From NCBI GenBank assembly GCA_003635255.1, contig PYJC01000071.1:1-53852 (forward strand): a DNA stretch of 53,852 bases, written 5' to 3'. Below are positions 27,184-37,700 of this stretch, piece after piece. The first letter of the stretch is position 1, and the number at the start of each line of letters is the position of its first letter. The stretch is from Candidatus Poribacteria bacterium (lineage in GTDB: Bacteria; Poribacteria; WGA-4E; WGA-3G). The position numbers and the translations under genes are program-made. Under the pieces are notes generated by a model that saw only the letters and a list, made by a program, of their open reading frames with translations, ran no database searches and had not been told where the DNA came from.

Positions 27184-27520
27184 AGCATCGGATTAACGAA
27201 TGCCACACTGCCTGAAGAATTAAGTTCGCGAAATGAAGATTCTTCGTCATATTAAAAACTCATCAACGATAAACATGGCGCGCATATGGAAGTCAGACTT
27301 TAAGGCACCTACGAGAACTATAAACGGAACGTACCTAACAGTAACCATAGAAATCCTTTTGCGTCTCTAAACAAAACTATGGACATTCAAGGGCTATACG
27401 TTATTTTTCAAACTAACTAAACATTAGTAAAGTATATAGAAAAACCTACAAATCATCCGTATCTTGAAATTGCCGACTGAGAAAAAATATCCATATTCCG
27501 AAGCCGTAGGAGGTAAAATC
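27184..27520. other. intergenic gap, nothing recognised
   Basis: These 337 bases between the flavoenzyme and the leucine-rich-repeat gene are AT-rich. They hold no gene or clear hairpin, apart from the Shine-Dalgarno TAGGAGG just before 27521. Confidence 0.5.
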
Positions 27521-28420
27521 ATGGCAAAGGAAGAATTGTTTTCCATAATTAAGCAATGTATACAAAACGAGAAGACTCAACTTTACTTCGTTAATAGAGG
27601 ACTCACGTCACTTCCTGATGAAATTGGGCAGTTAAATCAACTTCAGTGGTTTGATCTGAATGAAAACCAACTGACCGCACTTCCTGAATCAATAGCCCGG
27701 TTGAGTCAACTTCAGGAGTTAAACCTAAGTGGAAATCAACTGCGAACACTTCCGGAATCAATCGGGCAGTTAAGCCAACTTCGGGTGCTTATCCTGTCTG
27801 AAAACCAATTAACACACCTTCCGGAATCAATCGGGCACTTACATCAGCTTCAAGAGTTGTACCTGAGCGAAAATCAACTGCGAACACTTCCGGAATCGAT
27901 CGGGCGGTTAAGCCAACTTCAGATACTTGCTCTGAGTGGAAATCAGTTGACTGTGCTTCCCGAATCGATTAGCGAATTGAGTCAACTTCGGGAGTTTTAC
28001 TTGGGTGAAAATCAGTTGACTGTGCTTCCCGAATCGATTAGCGGATTGAGTCAACTTCGGGAGTTTTACTTGGGTGAAAATCAGTTGACTGTGCTTCCCG
28101 AATCGATTAGCGGATTGAGTCAACTTCAAGGGCTTCACTTAAGTGGAAACCAACTGCGAACGCTTCCTGAATCAATAGTCCGATTGAGTCAACTTCAGAA
28201 ACTTGATTTGAGTGAAAATCAATTTTCCGAGTTCCCAGCATCAGTCATCGAATTACGTCAACTTCAGGAACTTGCCTTGTATGGAAATCCGAAACTAAAC
28301 TTCCCGTCGAAGATTTTAAATCAAGTTTTTTATCCTCAACTTATCATCAACTACTACATACGGAATGTCATTAACAAAGATACAATGGAAAGACCCTATC
28401 AGCTTATTCGACTATCTTAA
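27521..28420 (+). CDS. leucine-rich-repeat protein
   Basis: The 299 residues are mostly leucine-rich repeats of 23 residues with the bacterial pattern LPESI.LSQLQ.L.LS.NQL. About ten units run from residue 20 to 250. A short N-terminal helical cap (KEELFSIIKQCIQNEKTQ) and a C-terminal tail of 45 residues frame them. No signal peptide is seen. Three central units are almost identical at the DNA level (27944-28150), a sign of recent expansion. The start is fixed by TAGGAGGTAAAATC before the ATG at 27521. It probably mediates protein binding. Its link to the rest of the island is unknown. Confidence 0.85.
   Translation: MAKEELFSIIKQCIQNEKTQLYFVNRGLTSLPDEIGQLNQLQWFDLNENQLTALPESIARLSQLQELNLSGNQLRTLPESIGQLSQLRVLILSENQLTHLPESIGHLHQLQELYLSENQLRTLPESIGRLSQLQILALSGNQLTVLPESISELSQLREFYLGENQLTVLPESISGLSQLREFYLGENQLTVLPESISGLSQLQGLHLSGNQLRTLPESIVRLSQLQKLDLSENQFSEFPASVIELRQLQELALYGNPKLNFPSKILNQVFYPQLIINYYIRNVINKDTMERPYQLIRLS
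27944..28150 (+). repeat. near-identical 69-bp tandem repeats in LRR gene
   Basis: Three units beginning at 27944, 28013 and 28082 (each starting cagttgactgtgcttcccg) are spaced by exactly 69 bases, or 23 codons. They are nearly identical over most of their length. Other repeats of the gene have diverged. Confidence 0.85.
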
Positions 28421-28462
28421 CACAAGTTTCTACTTGAATAGCAATGAACTTTTTTTATAACC

Positions 28463-29275
28463 ATGTCACCTTTGAAAAGTCAATTCAAAACTTATATCCA
28501 TTTGATCAAAATTCAACTGATTGCAAAACTTACGTATCGTACCCACTTCTTTATGGTTTCCGTGGAATATCTACTAATCATCGCAGTCAGTTATTTTCTC
28601 TGGAAAGCTATATTAGCACACCATAGGAGTATTGAAGGATTTACCTTAAAGGATATGGTCACGTATGTGGCAGTTGCAGGGGTGTTCCGATTTATTCTCA
28701 ACGAACTCTCCGGTTGCTTTTGGGGTGAGATGCAGCACCAATTTCAGAGTGGCGATTTGATAATGAATCTGATTAAGCCAATTCGTTATCAAGTCCTTCT
28801 GTCCTGTCGCGCGTTAGGTGGTGTGTTATTCCAGATCGTTTTTCGGGTAATTCCAACACTTGTTTTCTGGGCGTTTATCGTGGAATTGACACCTCCATAT
28901 CATTCTGCTTTATTTTTGCTGAGTTGGATTTTAGGAGCAGGTATTTTTGCAGGAATGGCTTTTTTAGTAGGTTTGGTTACCTTTTTCATGGAAAGCAGTA
29001 CTGGGGTCAATATAGCTGTCAGGACTTTAACGGAGATATTTTCCGGAACGCTCATTCCTTTGGTAATGTTTCCCTCATGGTTGGTGCCAATTATAAAATA
29101 TCTTCCTTTTCGTTTTATCTTTTTTCAGCCAATTCAGATTTATTTCGGTCATCTGGATTTACAACCAGCACTCATAGCCATTGGTATACAATTATTATGG
29201 CTAATTGGCTTGTTTTCGGCAGGGAATCTCCTGTTTCAGGTCATCACTAAACGGTTAACTATCCAAGGTGGATAG
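28463..29275 (+). CDS. ABC-2 type transporter permease (DUF990-like), first subunit
   Basis: The 270 residues are hydrophobic with about six membrane segments (for instance YLLIIAVSYFLWKAILA, LVFWAFIVELTP, AGMAFLVGLVTFFM, LLWLIGLFSAGNLLFQVI). It contains the pattern LKDMVTYVAVAGVFR and a SGDLIMNLIKPI segment. That segment corresponds to the DGxLDxxLLRP region of the ABC2_membrane_6 (DUF990) family. It overlaps the second permease gene by a few bases or lies four bases before its preferred start. With that gene and the ATPase at 30588 it forms an exporter. Known relatives export peptides, antibiotics or glycans; export of the island's product is an inference. Confidence 0.8.
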   Translation: MSPLKSQFKTYIHLIKIQLIAKLTYRTHFFMVSVEYLLIIAVSYFLWKAILAHHRSIEGFTLKDMVTYVAVAGVFRFILNELSGCFWGEMQHQFQSGDLIMNLIKPIRYQVLLSCRALGGVLFQIVFRVIPTLVFWAFIVELTPPYHSALFLLSWILGAGIFAGMAFLVGLVTFFMESSTGVNIAVRTLTEIFSGTLIPLVMFPSWLVPIIKYLPFRFIFFQPIQIYFGHLDLQPALIAIGIQLLWLIGLFSAGNLLFQVITKRLTIQGG

Positions 29276-29279
29276 AATC

Positions 29280-30083
29280 ATGAAACGCTTTCGCTTTTAT
29301 ATCAAAATCTACCATCGATACTTTTTGCAATCTTTAAAGAGGCATTTAGTGTATCGATCAGACTTTTTAGTACAAATTACCTTTGCCTTATCCACTCAAA
29401 TTGCCTCTCTGATCTTCGTTCTCACTATTTTTGAGCATATCCCCGATTTAAATGGGTGGAGTTTCGCTGAGGTTCTATTTATCTACGGCTTTGCTCAAAC
29501 TGCTATGGCCCTATTTTCATTCTTTTTTGAAAACCTCATCACATTGGGAAGAGATTACATCCTGGATGGACAACTTGACAGGGTCCTTCTACGCCCTTTG
29601 AACCCCTTATTTCAAATCATCGCCGAATGGATAGACTTCGGATCCTTGTCTGCCCTGGGTATGGGAGTAGGTGCTTTAGGTTATGCATACATATTATTGA
29701 ATTTCTCATGGTCGATAACAATGTGGTGTCTTTTGGGACTATTGCTTTTTTGTGCTTCTTTTCTGCTTGCAGGTCTTGTTTTGATCTTAGTTAGTTTTAC
29801 CTTTTGGATTAAAGACAGTACAGGGGCTATCGCTTGGCCGATAATGATCCTAAGGGATTTCGCGAAGTATCCTATCACTATTTATAGCCCCGCACTCCAA
29901 GTTCTGTTGAGTTGGATCTTCCCGATCGCATTTACCGCCTTTTATCCTGCTTCCTTATTTCTCGAAAAGAGAACGTATTATCTCCATGCTTATCTAACAC
30001 CAGTAATAACATTGGTAGTCTGGGCAGTGGGTTATAGTATCTGGAAAGTGGGACAATCGAAATATGAAAGTGCGGGAACATAA
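29280..30083 (+). CDS. ABC-2 type transporter permease (DUF990-like), second subunit
   Basis: The 267 residues have about six membrane segments. They carry the family motifs LITLGRDYILDGQLDRVLLR and PLNPLFQIIAEWIDFGSL, typical of the second permease of DUF990 exporters. The frame opens with a GTG at 29268, but AAGGTGG stands nine bases before the ATG at 29280, so that start is chosen. The C-terminus ends in FYPASLFLEKRT and a last membrane helix, as in the family. The ATPase gene is separated from it by a 500-base insertion. Confidence 0.82.
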   Translation: MKRFRFYIKIYHRYFLQSLKRHLVYRSDFLVQITFALSTQIASLIFVLTIFEHIPDLNGWSFAEVLFIYGFAQTAMALFSFFFENLITLGRDYILDGQLDRVLLRPLNPLFQIIAEWIDFGSLSALGMGVGALGYAYILLNFSWSITMWCLLGLLLFCASFLLAGLVLILVSFTFWIKDSTGAIAWPIMILRDFAKYPITIYSPALQVLLSWIFPIAFTAFYPASLFLEKRTYYLHAYLTPVITLVVWAVGYSIWKVGQSKYESAGT

Positions 30084-30105
30084 GAGTGTCAGAACTTTAT
30101 TTTTT

Positions 30106-30438
30106 CGGAATTAGTCGTTTTGGACTTGCAAAAAGTTGTTAAAAAGTGGGGTAAACCCTTGTAAATAAAGGGTTTATTGATACAATATAGGTAAGGAAAT
30201 AGTGGGTTGCAGCCCCCTATCGAACCCAAAAAAGCGGGTTGCTTTTCTTGGTTCTATGCTTGTTTGATTATTGTATCAGAAAAATGCAACCCGTAAAATG
30301 ATAGAGGAGCATTTTCTGATGGATTTGGTCAAGATCATAGAGACGTTCCCGACGCAAGAAGATTGTATAGCGTATTTAGAATGTCTCAGATAAAGATCAA
30401 GTTTTAAAATTTTCTCAAGTCCAAAACGACTAATTCCG
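30106..30438. mobile_element. element with 23-bp perfect inverted ends and an IS1595-like fragment
   Basis: Bases 30106-30128 (cggaattagtcgttttgg...) are an exact reverse complement of 30416-30438. Between them lies AT-rich sequence with the words gtgggttgcag and aagcgggttgc, and a 24-codon frame resembling the start of an IS1595-type transposase. The 333-base unit is inserted between the permease genes and the ATPase gene. It fills a gap of 504 bases that has no other gene. Confidence 0.7.
30319..30393 (+). pseudogene. IS1595-type transposase, N-terminal fragment
   Basis: The 24-codon frame MDLVKIIETFPTQEDCIAY plus LECLR is preceded by GAGGAG. It matches the usual start of IS1595-family transposases (an F-x-[TD]-E-x-x-C-x-x-Y-L-E-x-x-R pattern). 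It stops where the family continues with W-P-x-G and zinc-binding cysteines. The rest of the gene is absent. Confidence 0.5.
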
Positions 30439-30587
30439 TATTTTTTTCACTATGGTGAATCGTAAAAATAAATGAACACTTCAGTAAAAAGCGGAGGGAA
30501 AATGTCCTGCCACCGCTGGCGAGGTTTCCTAGCCTTGCCCGTATAAAAGTCCAATTAATTGTAAAACCTACTATAAACAGGCATGTT

Positions 30588-31574
30588 ATGGTAATTGAAG
30601 TCAAGAACCTTGTCAAAGAATTCAAAACCTTTGAGCGTAAAGAAGGGGTCAAAGGTGCTTTGGTCAATCTTTTTCGACGGGACTACAAGATTGTCAAAGC
30701 GGTTGATGATATCAGTTTCTCTGTCGAAAGAGGAGAAATCTTGGGCTATATTGGTCCGAATGGTGCAGGAAAATCAACGACAATTAAAATGCTAACAGGA
30801 GTTTTGATGCCGACTCGTGGCATAGTTCGAGTTACGGGTCTGATTCCTCACAAACAACGTCGTCAACATGCTAAAAACATCGGCGTGGTATTTGGTCAGA
30901 GGACTCAGTTGTGGTGGGATATAGCTGTTATTGAAGCTTTCACATTGCTTCGTGACATTTATCAAGTAAATGAACAAGAGTTTCAACAGCGCTTGAAGAA
31001 ATTCGATGAAATTCTTGGGATTGCTCCTTTGCTTCATACGCCAGTACGCAAATTGAGTTTAGGACAGCGTGTGAGATGTGATATCGTGGCTTCTTTGTTA
31101 CACAATCCGGAAATAGTTTTTCTTGACGAACCCACCATTGGTCTGGACATTGAGGTCAAAGCCAAAATCCGGGAGTTTATCAAAGAGATCAACAGAAAAT
31201 ACGAAACGACAGTTATTCTGACAACTCACGACCTAAGCGAGATTGAGAATCTCTGTAACCGTATTCTAATCATAGATCGTGGGAAAATTCTCTTTGATGG
31301 TTCTTTACAGAAAGCAAAGGATGAATTCGGGCGACTACGAAAGGTAACCTTTCAGTTTTATAATGAGGTATCCAGTAGTTCCTTGAAAGAAAGATTCGCG
31401 GATTCACGCCTTGATTGGGCTCAGAATAGTGAATATTCTGTCAGTGTAGTATTTGATAGGAATGATGTCTCAGCAATTGAAATTATCGGTAAAATGATGA
31501 ATGCGTTCAGAATAGGTGATATTTTTCTCAAAGAACCTCAAATCGAAGAAGTTGTAAAAAGGATAACAGAGTAA
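30588..31574 (+). CDS. ABC transporter ATP-binding protein
   Basis: The 328 residues form one ABC ATPase: Walker A GYIGPNGAGKSTTIKML (near 53-69), Q-loop GVVFGQRTQLWWD, signature LSLGQRVRCDI, Walker B EIVFLDEPTIGLD and the switch His in ILTTHDLSEI. The FGQRTQLWWD form and the long N-terminal insertion before Walker A (FKTFERKEGVKGALVNLFRR) are typical of ATPases paired with DUF990 permeases. That matches the two permease genes upstream. The 80-residue C-terminal domain is common in exporters. An insertion of about 330 bases now separates it from the permeases. Confidence 0.93.
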   Translation: MVIEVKNLVKEFKTFERKEGVKGALVNLFRRDYKIVKAVDDISFSVERGEILGYIGPNGAGKSTTIKMLTGVLMPTRGIVRVTGLIPHKQRRQHAKNIGVVFGQRTQLWWDIAVIEAFTLLRDIYQVNEQEFQQRLKKFDEILGIAPLLHTPVRKLSLGQRVRCDIVASLLHNPEIVFLDEPTIGLDIEVKAKIREFIKEINRKYETTVILTTHDLSEIENLCNRILIIDRGKILFDGSLQKAKDEFGRLRKVTFQFYNEVSSSSLKERFADSRLDWAQNSEYSVSVVFDRNDVSAIEIIGKMMNAFRIGDIFLKEPQIEEVVKRITE

Positions 31575-31731
31575 ATTGAGCGCGGGCGTAATGCACCGGC
31601 ATACCTGGGTCTTCCGAACGACCCGCCACTTGAATATCGACAGGCGACGCGCCCGACCGTGCTAAAGACACAGTTGTTCCAATCCGCAGTGAATGCCCAG
31701 ATACCTTATCCATAAGCCCTAGTAATCTTTG
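31565..31731 (-). pseudogene. tyrosine recombinase C-terminal remnant
   Basis: On the reverse strand the frame reads QRLLGLMDKVSGHSLRIGTT, then SLARSGASPVDIQVAGRSED and PGMPVHYARAQ. This is the C-terminal catalytic part of a phage-type integrase: the HxxR box in GHSLRIG, the His/Trp position in AGR, and the nucleophilic Tyr in HYARAQ. The upstream domains and first catalytic Arg are missing, because the fragment begins right at the stop of the giant gene (31740). It marks the right border of the biosynthetic island. Confidence 0.65.
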
Positions 31732-31739
31732 GTTTTTGT

Positions 31740-34700
31740 TTACTGGATTTCGCCGCGGATGGTGAGCGCGCTTGCGACGGAAAGGAAGTCTCTGCCTTCT
31801 TCGACTCTGTCGTGGTGGTAGCTGAGACCGAGGTGAAAGTTTGCCGTGATATGGGTGCTGATTTTGTAACCGACGCGTAATGTCGTCTCGTAACGCTCGG
31901 AACGTTCCTCTCGGTTGGCACCAAAATTTTCCCTGCGGATCGCCCAAGAGAGGGTATTTGTCAAATCCAAGTCTTGCTTAAGTTGAATTCTTTTCTGGGT
32001 AAACGGGATCCGTATACCCTTTTCTGTATGATAACGATAATCGATGCTGAGATTTGGAGTGACAATTACAGCATTACCCTGTATCCCACTCCGCTGCTGG
32101 TCTCGAAATGTTGTGCGTATACCCAATGCTGTCCGAGGGGTTTCTGAGTCTCCCCACGTGTGTATCCAACTCAATGATGGGGTGTGCGCCTTGCTATCGC
32201 TGAGGATCGTTTCCAGTGTTGCAGTATCGCGCTTCGTGAAAATATACCGAACTTGAAAACTGGTTTTTTTCTGTGTATTCAGTTTCATATCAGCCTCGTA
32301 CGACTCCGCATGTGATTTGTAGGGTGTCCCTGAGCTTTTACGGGAGGTATTAGAAGTACTGACATTTGTCCCTAAAGTTACCCAACTCCACGGTTTTACA
32401 GAACCGCGTAGCGAGTAACGATTGCTGCGTCGGGAATTCGTCCGTTCCTTTGCATCATCCGCAAGCGACCAGATCTCTAATGCTGACAATCCCGATGCAA
32501 GCTGCCGGTACGATTCGCTGGCATTAAAGTTAGCGTTGGTGCTAATCGTGAAACTTTTGAGAACTCTATGCAGGAACCCTTCCTGCGTCACCGGTGCTAT
32601 ATTCGCTTGCGGTGGTGTGCCGTTTTCAATTTCTCCCTTATCACGTTCGATCCAATCGCCGCGGTCCTCTTCTAATTCTTGGATTTGCGTTTCGTCGATG
32701 TCATTTTCTCGGAGTTGTTCGATTATTTTTGTGGCATCGTTGCTTTGCGGGGATTCTGGCGGGTCTTCTATTTCTAAAGACGGTGGTGTGCCATTTTGAG
32801 GTCCATCTGTCGGGGTTTGGGGTGCTGGCGGTTTCTCGGTTTTCAAGAACCATCCGAACCACTTTTGGATGCTGAGGTTCATACCGAGACTAACATTACC
32901 GTTAAGGGAAGCGTTCTTTTGTTCTCTGAACCAATTTTCACGGAAACTCATACGACTTGTCACGGTGGGACGCAAACCAATCAAATCTCGATTCAGGCGT
33001 GGCGTAAACGAAAGTCGATGTTCTCGTTCTGCAATTGAAAAGTCCGGTTTCGTTTCCGCTTGCGTTTCTGATGCTGTTTCGGCATCGCTTGCAAGGGTGC
33101 GCGAACTATAGCTTCGGTCTTCTCGTCTTTCAAGGGTCCGACGCACATCGTAACTCGGATTCAGGCTAAAAATGTTTGTCGGATTAATGTTGAGTGTTAT
33201 TGTGCCGCTATCCGTTTTCTCGTCTTGGTTTCTTCCATAGCCGTAACTGTAATAAGATGTTGATGTTGTTGTGGTATCGGTTGCAGTTTCAGGCTTGGCA
33301 AGCACATCTTCGTGGCGATATTGGGCGTTAACACCGAGTTTTGAGCTGAGTTCATATCGGAAGCTGCCGGTATAGAGGTGGCTAATTTGTGTGCCTTGAC
33401 GCTCATTCCAAAAGTCTTGGTAGTTATAGGCAAAACCGAGGTTGGGATAAGGGTTTCGGTTGAATTGGACAGAAAAATCTCGGGTAAGGATTTCACTTTT
33501 TCCGCTCCGAAAGCTGCTGTAACTTCCACGTAGGCTCTCGGTTTCGGTGTCTTGCTGTCGGATACCGTATCGGATCGGTAGCCACGGAAAAATGGTGACA
33601 TCCGCATCGATATTGAAGTCGTTATTTGTGGTGCTATATCCCCGTGAAGAGAGACGTTGTCTGCCAATCTCACCGGCACCACTTTCAAAGTCTTTATCTT
33701 GACTCGCGTAACCGCCACGTAATTTAAAAATGTTACCGAGGGATACTGACATGTTCCCGCGGCGCGCCCAACCCGCGCGGACGAGTGGATCCCCGAGGTG
33801 AATCTCATTTACCCAGATGTCACCGCTGATCTCTTGCCCAGTGTCATTGCGGATACCGAGCAGAATACCGCCAATGTTTTTAATAGAGAGCCGTGTATTA
33901 TTTCTGCCTCTAACTGTGAAACCGTCAGGATGTCCATCTGGGCTATCGCTGTCAACGTCTGGCGGTTGGGTCCCACTTTCGGTTTCTACAAACTGCTCTT
34001 GACTGGTTACCGCAGTCTGATTGCTGGTGGCTATGTCGGGGTAGGTGTTTCTACGCAGGTCACGTAAATCGATTTCAATTAACTTCCAACCCTCAAAATT
34101 AATGGGTACGGTGTATTCATAATAATCCGTCAGGTTCTCGAAAACGTTAATATCTTCTTCTTGGGTCTGGCTAACAAACGGGTCTGAGCTATAAAACGAG
34201 CTGCGGTAGCCGGTGCGGACGGTTGGTGCGAGTTGTAAAACGAAGGTGGTATTACTTTTGTCGCCGTAGAGCCAGAATCGCAACGTGTCGTGCTTACTGA
34301 AATCTTGTCCGTCACTTTGCGTTAAGCCTTTCAGTTGTTTGGAGGTAACGCCATAAGAGCCGGGAAATAGATAGTATTCAAGACTAAGCGTCTGTTCGCG
34401 TTGCTGTTGTGTTTGAAAACCGAGTGAGGTTGCTGTGAACGGATGCAGTTTTTTGAAGAGTTCGTTATCTTCAATATCGAGATACGCACTCTGATACTTG
34501 TCGTAGCTAAAATTATCCTTTGTACCGACGATGAACTTTTCGATGGTATCTTCCACAATTGTGCTTGTTGATAGTGTTTCACCGGTGAGTCCGGCTTCTG
34601 GCGTTGACTGAAGACCTGAGCGAGTTATAATACCTTGTTGCCATTTATTTCCAACGATTTCGATGGATGCCCACTGCAATGTGCCTTTGGCACTGCCGGG

Positions 34701-37700
34701 AGCGTTTTTGCTTAACCAGAATCGGAAGTGTTGTACGAAAACAAGGCTCGGCACTCGAGAACCGACCGGTGTAAATTTAGAGAGTGGGATGCTAAGAAAC
34801 ATCCAACCGTTGGTATTTTTGCTTTTAATCCACTCATTTGGAATCTCGTTCAGCGGGATTGATATTTCAAAATAGGCATCTATACTGTCGAGTACACCGT
34901 CGCCGTTAAGGTCTTCGCTATCCAAAATCTGGTTACCAGCACCGATGGATGTCTCTTTGAGGAGACCGTCGTAATTCCATCCGACATCTTCACCCGTATC
35001 AAGGGTACCGTTCCCACGGTACCGATCCGCATCTGAGAGATTCTCCAGGTCCAAGTCAAGGGCATCTATACGGTCATCTCCATTTGTGTCCGTTAGCGTG
35101 TTTGGAAGGTCTTCACTATCGAGTCGTTGATCGGCATCGGTGTCTTCATTCACTACCCCGAGGTTCAGATGTAGCGTCACGTTGTCGTCGCCCTGAACGC
35201 GCATCCAGATGTCAACGAAACTGCGTTCCGAATAGTCGACCCCAGCAGCTGAGATGCCGTTTGAAAAGCCTCCCCACTCTGCCACTACATCTGTGAAGTC
35301 ATAGCCGAGTTCCATGATGAGACGTTCTTCGGTAGAAAGTGAGAGTGGTTGAATCGTAGATGCGGGTACGTCTCGATTCCGCATATAGTTTCCGACGGCT
35401 TCCGATTCGTTTTTGTCTTTCAGTACAACTTTAAAGGTGGCTCTATTCTCAATGGTTGGTGTAACGCTGTAAATGTTTCCTTCAGGTACAGGTGTGTCCT
35501 CCACGATATATGGCAGACTACTCGGTCTCCAGTTATATTTTAACGTCGGTACTGTTGTCGATTCCTTCGCCCCTTCCATGCTATCAATAAGTGCGACCCC
35601 GATGCTGTTAGGATTATTATGTGAATAAGCCGCTTCTCCGCTGAAATCAATCTCAAGTGGAAGGTTTCTCATATTAATAAACGGTAACAGGTTGAAGATG
35701 CCCGCGATGTTAAAAGCTCTGCCGAAACTTGTGTTCACATTGAACGCTTGCAGACGATTTGGAACGCTGTTTACATCCGGTATCTCTGCCGGTCTCTGTC
35801 CGGTATTCAGGATATAGCCGGTTGAAAGCATAAACCCTTTTTGGTAAACCGGATTGAAATAGTTCATCGCACCGCCATAGCCACCGTAGTAACTCGCGCC
35901 CCGTCGGGACCTACCCCCCAGACTGCCGAAGCCGCTATAGCCGCCACCGAAACCACCACCACCGAAGCCACCACCACCAAAGCCGCCACCGAAACTGCTC
36001 CTTCCGAAACCTCCAAGCCCTCCTCTCCTACCTTGTAATCCGCCTCCGAATGGATCTGTTGTTCCTTCACCGAAAGTACTTGACTCCATAGATTGGATAC
36101 CGCCGAGCCTATCGAATCTATCTTCAAGGCTCTGTTCCTTCTCTGATTTGGGTTTCGGTTTATGCGTGTACTCTAACCAGACCCCCATCACGGCTTGTTG
36201 TGATGAACCGCCAAAAGGGGTCTTCTCAAATTCCACAACAATCTCGTCGAATTCGTCGAGTTGCCTGAAAAATCGGATGGTGCCGACCTCATAAAGCATC
36301 ATATAGTCGGTATCGCGCGTCAGGAGTTGTCCGTTTAACCGAACCTTCTCACTATTTGGGATGACGAACAAACCTACGTTGTATGTTTCTGATTGATATG
36401 TGTAGTCGGCTATCAACGTATAGATTTGGGCATTTGAGAAAGTCCCTTCGAGATAGATGGCGTTGTTGTTAAGCGAATCGCGGTAGGCGTAATAAGGGTG
36501 ATTCGGATCCGTAATTTGAAAAGGATTTGTCGTGGGAAAACGCAGTAAACCCCTATCATAGTCTATGAACTGTGCATCGACGTTGCCGTCACCGTTCTGA
36601 TCCAAGCCGAAAATTTCGATATAAGGGATGAGACCTTCACTCGTCTGGAAGGCTTCGTTCTGTCCCTGTCGGCGGATTGTGAGTTGAAAATCGCGTGGGT
36701 TAATATTTCGGCTGCCGAGGTGATAGACGTGTGTCGCCTCCGTGCCGCGAAACCCTTTTTCCTTTAGCACTATGTAACCTATCTCTTCGCCTTCTTCGTC
36801 AATTGTCCCATCTCCATTTTCATCGACGAAAACGCTGCCGGGTTTACCAACAGTACCACCGCCGCCGCCGCTATATTCATACGCGACGACGATGGTATAG
36901 TTCGCGGAAATCGGGGAGAGAAATTCTATTTCACCCGTCTCGTAATCGATGTTATAGTCCTGTCCAGCGAATTGTGGGTTGAAGTAACCTTGACTTGTCC
37001 GTTTACCGCCTTGGTTGTTTCCGACAACGCCATCGTCAATATAGATCTCTTCACTCCCTGATTTAATGGGGAGATAACCTTCATGTATTAAGCTGTCTTC
37101 CCCTTTATGGATATAGTAGTACCGATTTTTGACGTAGTTGGCATCCGGGATTTGCGTCCCTGGGGGTCCGTATCCATAACCGCCAGCGCGCCGCGATTGT
37201 CCACGGAAAGTTCGCACCTCACGTATCCCCTTACTTCGAGACCCGAAAGCCGTCAGGCGTGTGTTTTTCCATTCAAAAACACCTTCAAGCCCGAACAAAT
37301 TCCGATTGATATTTAGAAAACGGGTATTCGGCAAATTGAGCGTGATGTCGCCGAACGAGAACGTTTTTATAATGCTCTCCGGTTTACCTTCATACCAGAT
37401 TTTGATTTTTTGTTCTTTCGCACCGCCGAGACCATATCCACCGCCATATCCGCCACCGTATCCACCATATCCACCGCCGCCCAAGCTGCTGCCGCCAGCA
37501 CTATAATCCACGGCGATATGCGTGCGTTGTCCGACGCGCCCGTGCAGCCCAAATTGCTGTATCTGACGTAGGTTGAAGCCTGTCGAGCGCGGGATGCCGC
37601 GGCTACCAAATCCGCCATAGCCGCCATAGCCGCTGCCGTAGCTGCTACCATAACTACTATAGCCACCGCCATAGCCGGTGCTCCCATAGCCAGTATCACC

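Noticed and set aside
27908..28138. opposite-strand repeat protein over the LRR gene
   Set aside because: A shadow of the 69-bp repeats; no ribosome site and no family resemblance.
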